From contig BROI01000001.1 in NCBI GenBank assembly GCA_027923505.1, forward strand, positions 1,334,501 to 1,398,500: a DNA stretch of 64,000 nt, written 5' to 3'. Position numbers and translations under genes: made by a program. Numbering within the stretch: the first letter of the stretch is position 1; each line of letters begins with the position of its first letter. This DNA is from Mayamaea pseudoterrestris. Taxonomy: Eukaryota; Bacillariophyta; Bacillariophyceae; Sellaphorales; Sellaphoraceae. Shown piece by piece: positions 1 to 9,019 of the stretch. A model generated the notes under the pieces. The model did not search any database. It was not told the origin of the DNA and worked only from the letters and a program-made list of their open reading frames with translations.

Positions 1-374
1 GTCACGCCGTCTTTTTCCTTGGCATGTCGGAAGTGAGTAGCATGTGGCTCGTGTTGCTCGACATGAGCAAGTACTTTTCGCCGTCGCAACATTCTTTGGC
101 GCATGTTGTTGTGGAACACGTTGCGGGGCCACTCTTTGTCGTCACGTTCATATACTACCGCGTCATTTTATGGTGGCGCGTGAGCTACCAGTTTTGGAAC
201 GATGTGCAGAGTGTGAAAACTACCGGACAATCCGAACGGCTGCGACCAGGCCGCACCTGGGTGTTGCATCTACTGCTCTCGCTAATGATTCCCATGGGAA
301 TATTGCAGCTTTACTGGTTGACAATCATTGCGCAGGAAGTGCAGGGAGTGCTCTCAAAAGAAGACATGGCGTAA
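1..374 (+). CDS. TLC-domain membrane protein, left copy, 5' end outside window
   Basis: This is the last 123 codons (reading frame from base 3, stop TAA at 372-374) of a multi-pass membrane protein. It is nearly identical to the C-terminal part of the complete copy at 28565-29479. Hydrophobic segments can be seen around the GPLFVVTFIYYRVILWW stretch and near the C-terminus. The family resemblance to TRAM/LAG1/CLN8 (TLC) proteins rests on the complete copy, which has the HH motif. The gene is cut only by the window edge and there is no internal lesion in what is visible. It is followed 272 bp downstream by carbamate kinase on the same strand, the same order as in the right copy. Confidence 0.75.
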   Translation, partial: HAVFFLGMSEVSSMWLVLLDMSKYFSPSQHSLAHVVVEHVAGPLFVVTFIYYRVILWWRVSYQFWNDVQSVKTTGQSERLRPGRTWVLHLLLSLMIPMGILQLYWLTIIAQEVQGVLSKEDMA

Positions 375-646
375 GGGTATGTCGGAAGCATTTTATCGCC
401 ATTCATGGGTATCAGCTACTTCAGGCTCATCTGCAAGACTAGACATCTGTTCGACCGTTTATTAGATGTATATTTGGTGCTACGACTATTCACCTACGGT
501 AGCCGCTACCGCAAGAAGCAGCAGGTTAACAAGTTTGCGTCGATACTTTTCAGAAACGGTGTGACGCAGTTGGCGAGGTTGCCGATCCTCCGCGCCATCG
601 ACTTGTGTTCTTCCGCAGACAAAAGCAGCATCAAATCATCGAAAAC

Positions 647-1955
647 ATGATGCTTGCCAATCGTTCCTTCGCTCGTTACGTTGAAAAACTCTTCCAAAAT
701 CGATCATATACAGCAACGAGTGTACATCATGACCGCATTGTGGTAGCTGTAGGCGGCAATGCCCTTCAGCGCCGCGGCGAGCGCCTGACGATTGAAAACA
801 TGCTCAAGGCGGCTGCCGAAATGGCACCCACCATTGCCGCACTCGCCGCGGAGCATGAGGTGGTCTTGACGCATGGAAACGGACCGCAAGTGGGAGAGTT
901 GGCGCTGGAGCGATCGGCGGCATCGTACGTATATGCGTCGTGTGTGTCGTTGAATTCCGTGTGATGATTTTATGACCCTGCTTATATCGCACTCAATGAT
1001 GTAATGTCTCTTCTTTATAAACTGCTGTATCTTATCAGATTCGACGTCCTCGGCGCAGAAAGCATGGGCCAGATTGGCTACGTTTTGGCGCAGGCGCTGG
1101 CGAGCGTCGGTTGCCAAACCGTTCCAATCTTGACGCAGGTGGTTGTGGATCAATACTCCGAAGCCTTTCGCAATCCAACCAAATACGTTGGTCCCGTCTA
1201 CGGCGCCAAGGAGGCAATGGCTTTATCCGAGTCACTGGGATGGACGGTTCGAGCCGATGGTGAGTACTGGAGACGAGTGGTTCCTTCGCCTCCGCCGCTG
1301 GAAATCTTGCAGGTGCAGGCCGTCACGTGCCTACTGGAGCATGCGCCGAATTTGCTTCCCATTGCCTGCGGCGGAGGCGGTGTGCCGGTCATGCGAGTGC
1401 CGTCGCGACCGGAAACCTTGCTGGGAGTGGAAGCTGTCATTGATAAAGACATGTGTGGAAGCAAACTGGCGATTGAGATTGAAGCGGATGGCTACATTAT
1501 TTTGACGGATGGAGGAGGTATATTCAAGGTAAGTGCTGTAACGTACAGGTTCCACTCGCTGTTGTCTACTATTTCGAAAACCGGTTCTTAACGCTCTCTT
1601 TGTTCTCATCGTTGGTTTCTCATCGCAGAACTTTGGCAAACCAGACGCTGCTGAAATGAAGGAGGTGACTCCGGAATACTTGCTTGGTACCAAGGCTGGC
1701 AAGGGCTTTCCAGGAAGCATGGGACCAAAGATTGAAGCGGCAATCATGTTTGTTGAGCAATCCAGGAATCCTGACAAGGTATGGGCAGCCATTGGTGACT
1801 TGAAGGATGCCGCAAAGATTATCAAGCGCGAAAAAGGAACAATTATCAAACGAGACGTCAAGGACAATGTGATTTGGTGGGACAAACCACTTGCGTCGTC
1901 AACGTCACCTCCAATGCCTCCCAAGCTGTCCAAGGAGCCGCCAAAGTATGGATAG
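647..1955 (+). CDS. Carbamate kinase, probably mitochondrial, left copy
   Basis: Exons 647-924, 1039-1528 and 1629-1955 give 364 residues. The introns (114 and 100 nt) are GT-AG, and the first donor is fixed by frame (GTACGT after base 924). Carbamate kinase reversibly phosphorylates ADP with carbamoyl phosphate. Amino-acid-kinase motifs are visible: VVAVGGNAL near residue 32, THGNGPQVGE near 75, a glycine loop ACGGGGVPV, and DKDMCGSKLA. The family is usually about 310 residues. The first 30 residues here are extra, rich in Arg/Ser/Phe and poor in acids, which suggests a mitochondrial presequence (inference). The ATG at 647 is immediately followed by a second ATG at 650. A sequence like a 3' splice site (ttccgcag) sits just upstream, so a 5' UTR intron is possible. 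Bases 1181-1723 are identical to the right copy. Confidence 0.88.
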
Positions 1956-2084
1956 TTGCGTTAATTATTTGGTCTGGGTTTGCTACATGGTTTTTTTTGC
2001 GGACAAGTCGCAATGATATATTGGTACATCATTTTGAATGCGATACATCAATTATATAAATCGCCTGCATGTTTACAATTCTCG

Positions 2085-3668
2085 CTAGTAGTCGTACTCG
2101 TCATCGTCGTCAAGATTGCTGCTGCCATTACCAAACAAGCCAGCGACGCAGTCGCCATTGTCCTCCGCCAGCTCCGTCGTTTTGACGGCGCACTCTCGAT
2201 CGCGTCGAGACACCACAACCACATTGGCGCTTTCGTTTTCGTCGTTGCCGTTGCTACCAACTTCGTTGATTGGTTTTTGATGTCGATAGTACCACGAAAG
2301 TTGTTCCGACTCGACCACGTGCTGTTGCTCCACGTGTATCTCCTGCAGCGCCGTCAGCATTGCCCGCAGCTCCAATATATTCTTGGCCTTGCAAAGATTT
2401 TCACGAACATGTGAATGCGACTGCAAGTCGTCGTGCAGTATGCGATGCAAATGCATGCGAATGCACTTGAATCCACTTCCTTGGCCACCAAGTTGTGGTG
2501 GATGAATTTCGCACAGGTCGAGATACTCGCGCGCCAGTGACACGCGGGAGCGGCGAGGTGCTGCCGCAACGTCTGGTGTGAGCGGCGCTTCAAAGAGCGC
2601 CGGATACTCTAAAATGGCTTCGCTCGACATGACGGCGTCGCAATTTGTATACGCGAGACAATCAATGGCATTCTGTCTCGACGCAATGGATCCATTCGCA
2701 ACGATTGGAACGTAGTCACCCAACTCTTGGACGACGGTTCTAATTGCCTCCATGTCGCATGGTCCAACGTGGTGACCCTTGTGATGCCGCGTCCGTCCGT
2801 GAATAATAAGCATGTGCGCCTTTCCCTCGTGGACCAAACGTCGATAGAGCGCGAGACTGGCGGGTAAATCACTCTGCGGTGCGTCGTCGTCTGTCACAGT
2901 AACAGTAGCAGGATTGTCATTGACTGACTCGTCATCGTCAGTGTCTTCATGTGGCTCGTTGCTGACAGTCGTTGCGGCAATTACCTTTCGCTTCCTATGC
3001 CGCGGCAGCAACCGCACCTTTACCGATACTGGAATTTGCAAACGATCCGTCAGCAGTTTAACGAGTCGCACCAAATCATCCGGCTGCTCGAGCAAAAAGG
3101 CGCCATATTTTCCTCGCTTGGCAATGTTCTGCGGACATCCGCAGTTCAAGTCAATGCCGTGCACGAGTCCAGTGTCTTGCAGTAAGAGTGCGGCCTGCAA
3201 GACAAACTGCGGCGCGTGACCTGATCCACACAGTTGCGCAATCAAGGGGCGATCGTAGCAGTCTGGTTGCTGTTGCTGATTTTTACTATTGTCGCTACTT
3301 TCACTATCATTTCCTTGAATTACTGCTTCAAGTTGCTGTATTTTCCGTGGCAAGAATTTGCTTCGATAGTCGGCCGACTCGACGAGTAGCCTCGAGTGAA
3401 TCATTGGCGTGACGGCAATCTGACAGCCGTACTTGCGACAAAGCAGTCGAAAGGGCAAATCGGACTGATCCACCATGGGGGCGAGCATGAATATTGGTGG
3501 TAAAAGATTTGATTGTAGTAATGACGAAGAAGTACATGATGTTTCGGTGCTGCCGCCGTTGCATTCGTATTTTTGGACAAGCTTCCGAAGCCATTGCCGA
3601 TCCACCGGTAATCGAGTAGCTGCCCCTGCGCTTAAAGCTTCATCGCTAGTAGTAGCCGGAGCAGTCAT
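2085..3668 (-). CDS. DUS1: tRNA-dihydrouridine synthase (DUS1-like), left copy
   Basis: This is a single-exon FMN enzyme of the Dus family, which reduces uridine to dihydrouridine in tRNA. The motifs fit the eukaryotic Dus1 (positions 16/17) branch: FMLAPMVDQSDLPFR at the start of the barrel, LNCGCPQNIAKRGKYGAFL around the catalytic Cys, the HGRTRHHKG segment, and VPIVANGSI with a nearby ..DAVMSSEAI FMN-phosphate site. An acidic/Ser insert (EDTDDDESVNDN) splits the barrel. I chose the ATG at 3668 because it aligns with the start of the right copy; an in-frame ATG at 3725 would add 19 residues (546 in total). The C-terminal tail is acidic and of unknown function. It is divergent from the DHHC gene and shares about 300 bp of upstream sequence with it. 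Confidence 0.88.
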   Translation of the reverse strand: MTAPATTSDEALSAGAATRLPVDRQWLRKLVQKYECNGGSTETSCTSSSLLQSNLLPPIFMLAPMVDQSDLPFRLLCRKYGCQIAVTPMIHSRLLVESADYRSKFLPRKIQQLEAVIQGNDSESSDNSKNQQQQPDCYDRPLIAQLCGSGHAPQFVLQAALLLQDTGLVHGIDLNCGCPQNIAKRGKYGAFLLEQPDDLVRLVKLLTDRLQIPVSVKVRLLPRHRKRKVIAATTVSNEPHEDTDDDESVNDNPATVTVTDDDAPQSDLPASLALYRRLVHEGKAHMLIIHGRTRHHKGHHVGPCDMEAIRTVVQELGDYVPIVANGSIASRQNAIDCLAYTNCDAVMSSEAILEYPALFEAPLTPDVAAAPRRSRVSLAREYLDLCEIHPPQLGGQGSGFKCIRMHLHRILHDDLQSHSHVRENLCKAKNILELRAMLTALQEIHVEQQHVVESEQLSWYYRHQKPINEVGSNGNDENESANVVVVSRRDRECAVKTTELAEDNGDCVAGLFGNGSSNLDDDDEYDY

Positions 3669-4003
3669 GTTGATCATGCCGATCGAATGTGGAAAGTAGC
3701 CTTCGTCGAAGAGCTGCAATGGCATGTTGATGAATGGCTGTCACGCTTCAAAGTGTCGCATTAATGTCGTACCATCACTGAAAGAATCGTTACGGTCGGC
3801 CGGCGTGCGCGCTCGCCAATGCGAGGACGTGCCTCGACAAACCACGCATCGTCACCGTGGGTGGAGGCGACAAGCAAGCGTATTTGACCATGGCTACTGC
3901 TGCGAGCGACAAGAGTCTCGTCTATTGAATCGTACATAGCGACGGACTATATATATAGACAGACTGCCGCTGCTGGTGGTGCCGCTAATACTACAATCTC
4001 CTC
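3669..4003. promoter_or_regulatory. Shared divergent promoter region, Dus/DHHC, left copy
   Basis: The 335 bp between the two divergent starts contain a TATA-like run (TATATATATA, 3948-3957) about 50 nt before the DHHC start. A block from about 3726 to 3835 is strongly conserved with the right copy, while short stretches on both sides have insertions and deletions. This placement suggests a bidirectional promoter, which is inferred from position and conservation only. Confidence 0.45.
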
Positions 4004-5509
4004 ATGTCGTCCTCCAATAGCAAGGGCCTCTCGCGAAGATCAGCCGCATCATCGCAGGCGGCATCGGCCAGCAAAAGGTCGTCATTGAGCGACAATATCA
4101 GCTACAATAACAATCATCAAAATTCGAATACGCTCTGCTGCTTGAACTGCTACAATTATCGATCCGAGGTCTTGGAGTACGATTACTCGCGAGTGAATGA
4201 CGCTACATCGTCGTCGCAACCCTTTCCGCGGATTCGCAGTCGCGGCGAGTACTACATTGACTCGTACAATGACCAGCCATGGAGCTGGACCTTTGGGACT
4301 CATGAAAGTGTACGTTTAGTGAATTTTACAGCGAATGGATGGAGCAAGAGTGTCACTCTCTTTGGCGTGTAGAGGCGAGGCAATTGCTGCGTTTGCAGGA
4401 GGTGCTGCCGCTGCATTGCCGTCGCAGCGCTGCTTTTAGCTTTTCTCATTTACCTTTCCAAACTCTACATACTTACCAAAAATCCTCTTCTTCATCTATT
4501 TTCAGAACGGAATTTGGTGCAACTCATCCGACCAAGCTGGCAGCATTATGAGCGCCATGGTTTGGTTGCTCATGATGTACTCGGCCATGACGGTCACCTC
4601 CCTGACCGTCACGGAAGGCATTCCCGTTCCACTCGGCCTAATGTACAATTGCCTCGTGACCATGTCACTCGCTTGTCACGCCAAGACTTCCTTAACGGAC
4701 CCTGGTTCCGTGCCGCACCAAGCCATTCCCAGTGAGCGGCAACGCATGGCGCGCGACTCACACAGCATGTGCGGACAGTGCCAAACCTTTAAACCACCAG
4801 GCTCGCATCACTGCCGCATTTGCAATCGATGTATTGGACGCATGGATCATCACTGTCCGTGGATGAACAACTGCGTCGGTGTCGCCAACTTGAAACACTT
4901 TTTACTATTCTTGAGCTACACGTGGACGTGCGCCACCTACTCGCTGGTGCTGTTTGGATGGAACTACTTTTTCTGCGCCGACGAGGATTGCACCTTTCAT
5001 CCGTTGGTGGTGCACTTGGTGCGCATCATGACGCTGCTGGCGCTCGGGGCGTTTCTGTTCACGAGCAGCATGCTGATGAACGTGTTGTATGGCGTACTGA
5101 CTGGCATTGGAACGATTGATCGACTCAAGAAAAAGGCGACCAATACAATGAGTCAAAGTGAGGAGGAGCCGATTCAGTTGATTGATGTGAGTATATGTTG
5201 TAGTAGCAGTGAGAATGAATGATTCTAACAAAGTGTCTGCGTCGTCACATCTTGCTGAGACTCACCTCATTTACACCTGTATTTTGCTAAATTACGCAGA
5301 TTTTTGGAATTGCACCAATATATACATGGTTTCTTCCAATCGATCCAATATTCGAAGACTTTGATCGAGTCATGGGTTACACCATGCCGCAACGATTGGA
5401 TCGGGAGCGACAGTTTTGCGAAGGACAACGGTCCATGCCGCCGGATCTTGACCACTCGCCGTCGCTGGATCACATGCCAAAGTGCGTCAATGACTTACTG
5501 CCAGTGTAG
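4004..5509 (+). CDS. DHHC-type protein S-palmitoyltransferase, left copy
   Basis: Exons 4004-4309, 4506-5186 and 5300-5509 give 398 residues; all junctions are GT-AG and in phase 0. The enzyme transfers palmitate to Cys of membrane-associated proteins. The zinc-binding Cys-rich domain is complete (CGQCQTFKPPGSHHC then CNRCIGRMDHHCPWMNNCVG), with the catalytic DHHC at about residues 216-219 and an upstream DPG motif (TDPGSVP). Two hydrophobic segments precede it and two follow it, the usual four-TM topology. The N-terminus is Ser-rich with a CCLNC motif. Exon 1 ends in GTACGT and the intron-2 donor is GTGAGT. Right copy: 33102-34603. Confidence 0.9.
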
Positions 5510-6459
5510 CGAGCGCTGTAAGGAACGTGACGGCTGACGCAATTATAGGCTACAAGGCGACTTGTCGCGATGCATGGAGCAGGGTCTGCATGGTTCGCAG
5601 GCCTTTTCGATATGGATATACAGTAAATGTACTAGACACGACAAGTTATCGTCTGCTTCACTACGCACTTTAATCTTGCACCAGCCATGCGTACGTTGTA
5701 AACATTACTGCTGCAATGAAAGTCAAGGTGGAGTCGTTATTTACTCCTCACCGACCCTCTTCACATGCATCGCACCTTGCTCAAGCAGTTGCATACACCA
5801 GTTACCCCGTTGGATTATTCATCGATGCATGTAGTTGACAGTCATGATGCGTTGCTTGCTTGCTTGTTGACATTATTTAGCAACGAAACGCAACACCTTC
5901 TTGTTGCTTCCCAATCAAAATGTAGTTTTTTGCTCATCAGCAACCTACTGGTCGCTCTCACGCGTTGTCTGTTATCAACAAAAAGGCCGTAAGGCTAGAC
6001 AGCAATGGTTAACTTTAAGGAATAACGCAAGTTGGTCCAGCGACGGCAAGTTTCTCGTGCAAGTCGACGACCATAATTGAAAAATCTTCGTATGCTACAG
6101 TTTCTGCAATGCGCTCTACAGGCCACGTCGGTCGCTCGATTGCGAAATTGAGGGGAAGTCATTGTTCACGCAGAATGCGTGTTGCTTTTTCTATTGCTCG
6201 AAAGTGAATCCTGTTCATCAAGATTTCCAACGACCGACGAAAAGGCGACCGGCGACCGACGACCGACGAAAGCAACTTGAAGAACAAGCGATGTCAAGCT
6301 TCAAACGCCGCATGCGATATGCGATCCAAGAGACCAGCCGGAACTAGCAGATCCTTGGTGACATGAGATAGTGACATGAAAGACGAGTTGCCAACCCTCA
6401 AAGATTCAATGTGTACATGTGTATCGACGAATGTAATGTAACTATTGGCTATTTGGAGA
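5510..6459. other. Intergenic stretch, no gene seen, left copy
   Basis: No convincing coding potential. It contains short imperfect repeats of a CGACCGACGA-type motif around 6226-6270. It matches the equivalent stretch downstream of the right DHHC gene only patchily, so it has diverged much more than the genes on either side. Confidence 0.5.
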
Positions 6460-6891
6460 ACAGCTCTTGCATTTGCATTTGGCTTGAGCAGTCGCAAAAA
6501 CCAAATCTTGCAAATAAAGGAAGCAATGCCATGCGTATCAAACAGTTTTTAAGTCCTCACCACCATTCACCGAGTGTCTGAATATTAATGTCGATTGGTT
6601 TTGTCGTTTTGTCATGGTCTATTGTCGAACGTCGAAATTCGAAATTCGAAATTGCAACCGGTGCGATTCGAAAGAGCCACATAAATAGGCCCAACTCGAG
6701 ACGATGACTCATCAAGACATTTATTGTCATTATGAATCATTGCCCTATGTCAGTTTGCGTTCGCAGAAAAGCCCTTCAACGTTTCAAAGTGACTGGCCTC
6801 GTTCCATGCGCGATTCCACGATTAGCCCCTCGACGACAGCTTCACATATTATTCCCATCCAACCAGATACTGCGCTGCTCAATTAACCATC
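6460..6891 (+). promoter_or_regulatory. Conserved promoter region of the small secreted Cys protein, left copy
   Basis: This upstream stretch is far better conserved with the right copy than the rest of the intergenic region. It holds an identical 54-bp block (6502-6555), phased TTCGAAA repeats (about 6632-6653) and a TATA-like ATAAATAG at 6681-6688, about 200 nt before the ATG. The function is inferred from position and conservation. Confidence 0.45.
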
Positions 6892-7245
6892 ATGCGCGTC
6901 CTCATCACATCTCTTCTACTGCTACTTGCCTCCAGCGCATCGGCGCAATATACTTGCAAAAAGATTGTCGAGCCAGTCGTTTTGAGCAAGGTGCAACTCA
7001 CTGCTTCCTACGTGGCCAAGCCACTCGATCCACCCAACTTTGTCTGTCAAACCTCCAAGGGAGTCTGCATGAAGGACAAGGTCGTACTATGTCACATGCA
7101 GGGTGAACCCGTCACTCTATGCATTCCGGAAACGGCAGTGGAGGCACACATGAAGCAGCACAAGGATGACTTTTGCGGGTGCTGCGGACCGACGGAAAAG
7201 ACCATTCCGTCCTACTGCAAGGGCAAGGCCAAGTCGGCCTTTTAA
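6892..7245 (+). CDS. Small secreted cysteine-rich protein, left copy
   Basis: 117 residues in a single exon. The start is supported by a clear signal peptide (MRVLITSLLLLLASSASAQ) with likely cleavage after ASA. The mature part of about 100 residues has ten or so Cys, including CGCCGP near the C-terminus and C-x6-C spacings, consistent with a disulfide-stabilised extracellular or secretory-pathway protein. I do not recognise a family. The mature region is nearly invariant between the two copies; only the signal peptide and a few residues differ, suggesting selection on the secreted part. The gene lies between the DHHC enzyme (same strand) and the bZIP gene (convergent). Confidence 0.75.
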   Translation: MRVLITSLLLLLASSASAQYTCKKIVEPVVLSKVQLTASYVAKPLDPPNFVCQTSKGVCMKDKVVLCHMQGEPVTLCIPETAVEAHMKQHKDDFCGCCGPTEKTIPSYCKGKAKSAF

Positions 7246-7702
7246 TAGCATTGGCAACGACTAGTATTTACATGTAACAAGGAGCTTTACTTTAGGAGGA
7301 TTCGATTATATATACAACACTTTAAGTGTACTTCCGTCAGTAGCTTGTAGTTCCCGAAAGAGATTCCAACGACTATGCGAGTGAATGGTACTTGAACGAC
7401 CTGCATTGTCATCACAAATAGTAGCGTCCCTTGTATAGAAAACCTTTCGAGAATCGATGGAGGTTGCTGCTGCAAGTCGGCGGAAAGTTGTCGGTGGGCT
7501 ACATTGATTCGCCTGCCTGCAGCCGCGCTTGAATTAGTAGATGATCAAGAGCATTTAAACGGATGCAAAGGACAGTATTTACAAATAAAAGACATGATAC
7601 GAACGATGAGTTAACCGACTCGAGCAGGTTGCGCGACGGTAACTGGTCGAGCGCTTGCTTGCTTGACGTGGTTGAGTGGTTTATTGATACTCGTTCGCTC
7701 TC

Positions 7703-8692
7703 TCATCCTTCATCCTGTCCGTCGCGAGACGACAGTATTTCACTATCGGATTGGAGTGAGTCTGGCAAGTCTGCCGCATTTGCGTCTGCTTGCTGCTGCT
7801 GCTGCTGCTGCAATGGACGCGACAGTGATTGCTGCTGCTGGTGTTGTTGCAGCAGTTGTTGATGCTGCTGCAAGCTTTGCTGCTGCAGCTGAGCCTGTTG
7901 CTGCAGCTGCGCTTGCACAAGGGCGAGTGCATTGGCGTCGAAATGAAAACTTTGCGGCATGAATTGACCAAAGCTGCCTGGCATTCCGGTATTGTAGGCT
8001 GCAGCGGCAAAAAGTTGCTGCTGCGGAAGGCTGCTACTCAACACATGGTGCTGCTGTCCGTTAAAGTGCGAGTCCATGTTCAATGGACTGTGCTGCAGCA
8101 GCAGCTGCTGCTGTTGCTGAAGTAATTGTTGCTGCTGCTCCAGCTGCGCATGGGATTGTCGCGCGGAATGAGTTGCAAGCGAATTGCGCTCGTCTGCTTG
8201 CTGCTGCTGCTCCGGTTGGCTACCATTCATATCCGGCTGCACTGACTGCTGCTGTTGCGGTGAAGCCGGGCCATGACTCGAAGACGTCTCATGCTGCTGC
8301 TGCTGCTGCTGTAACAAAAGTCGATTCTGCTGCGTCAATACATCTACTTGCGCACGCAGTAGGGCAACCTGTCGTTCCAATTCCGCCTTGTCTTGCACAA
8401 GCGCCGCATTCTGCGTCTGCAAATCTTTCAGTAGCGCCTTGCCTCGCTGTCGCGACTTTAACGCATGCATGCGATTGGCCTCGCGGCGGGCGGCGACGCG
8501 ATCCTCCACGGATGAAAGGTCCGCGTCGGAGGAGGAACGCTTGCGATCGTTGGTGGCAATGGAGCTAGTCGTGGTGCCTTCGTCGGGCGGCTTGGGGAGA
8601 ATGTCAGCGTTGATTAACAACTCATCCTTTGCTTCGTCAGCTCTTTCGCTGGTACTTCCAAGAGCTAATGACATGCTCAATTCTAAGGTCAT
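7703..8692 (-). CDS. Poly-Q bZIP transcription factor, left copy
   Basis: Up to 329 residues in a single exon. The basic region (residues about 68-90) has the bZIP signature N-x7-R in ANRMHALKSRQRGK. A leucine zipper of about five heptads follows (LKDLQTQNAALVQDKAELER). The remainder is mostly Gln-rich, encoded by long runs of CAG/CAA, typical of activation domains. Two ATGs are possible: 8692, and 8674 (MSLALGS), the only one shared with the right copy. Compared with the right copy, several Gln tracts differ in length, as expected of slipping triplet repeats. The short basic region with Met/His/Ala between the conserved Asn and Arg is a stramenopile-like variant. Confidence 0.85.
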   Translation of the reverse strand: MTLELSMSLALGSTSERADEAKDELLINADILPKPPDEGTTTSSIATNDRKRSSSDADLSSVEDRVAARREANRMHALKSRQRGKALLKDLQTQNAALVQDKAELERQVALLRAQVDVLTQQNRLLLQQQQQQHETSSSHGPASPQQQQSVQPDMNGSQPEQQQQADERNSLATHSARQSHAQLEQQQQLLQQQQQLLLQHSPLNMDSHFNGQQHHVLSSSLPQQQLFAAAAYNTGMPGSFGQFMPQSFHFDANALALVQAQLQQQAQLQQQSLQQHQQLLQQHQQQQSLSRPLQQQQQQQADANAADLPDSLQSDSEILSSRDGQDEG

Positions 8693-9019
8693 AATAGAGA
8701 GCGACGGATTGTGTAAGAGGATATTGTAGAAGAAGGAAAACTAAAAGAGTCAAAAAAGTCCATTCATGCCAAGGCAAGCAACATTCGTACTTTGACTTCT
8801 TCAGTGCAAATTGTTTCAAGCACAGCAATAGATCTAAAACTCTTTTGATGCTGCTCTCGTTAGCCTCTGTCGACTTGGAAGATACGTTTCGTCGCAGCGG
8901 CCAAGGTGCGAGAGCATCAGCGGTCGTGTTTCGTCATGGTGGGTTCGCCGCAACGTTGCGCAGCGCTCCGATGACATCCGGCTCGTCGTAGCGGTTATCA
9001 TTATGCGGTCCCATCAGTA
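8693..9019. other. Intergenic stretch upstream of bZIP, left copy
   Basis: Probable 5' region of the bZIP gene, conserved in patches with 37760-38105. No gene is seen. Confidence 0.4.

Noticed and set aside
6632-6653. Heat-shock element reading of the TTCGAAA repeats
   Set aside because: GAA and TTC triplets are not spaced by two bases as an HSE requires; reported only as an unnamed repeat.
7829-8568. Plus-strand Leu/Ala-rich ORFs antisense to the bZIP gene (also 36944-37698)
   Set aside because: They are the antisense of CAG/CAA runs (poly-Leu and poly-Ala) and have no independent features.
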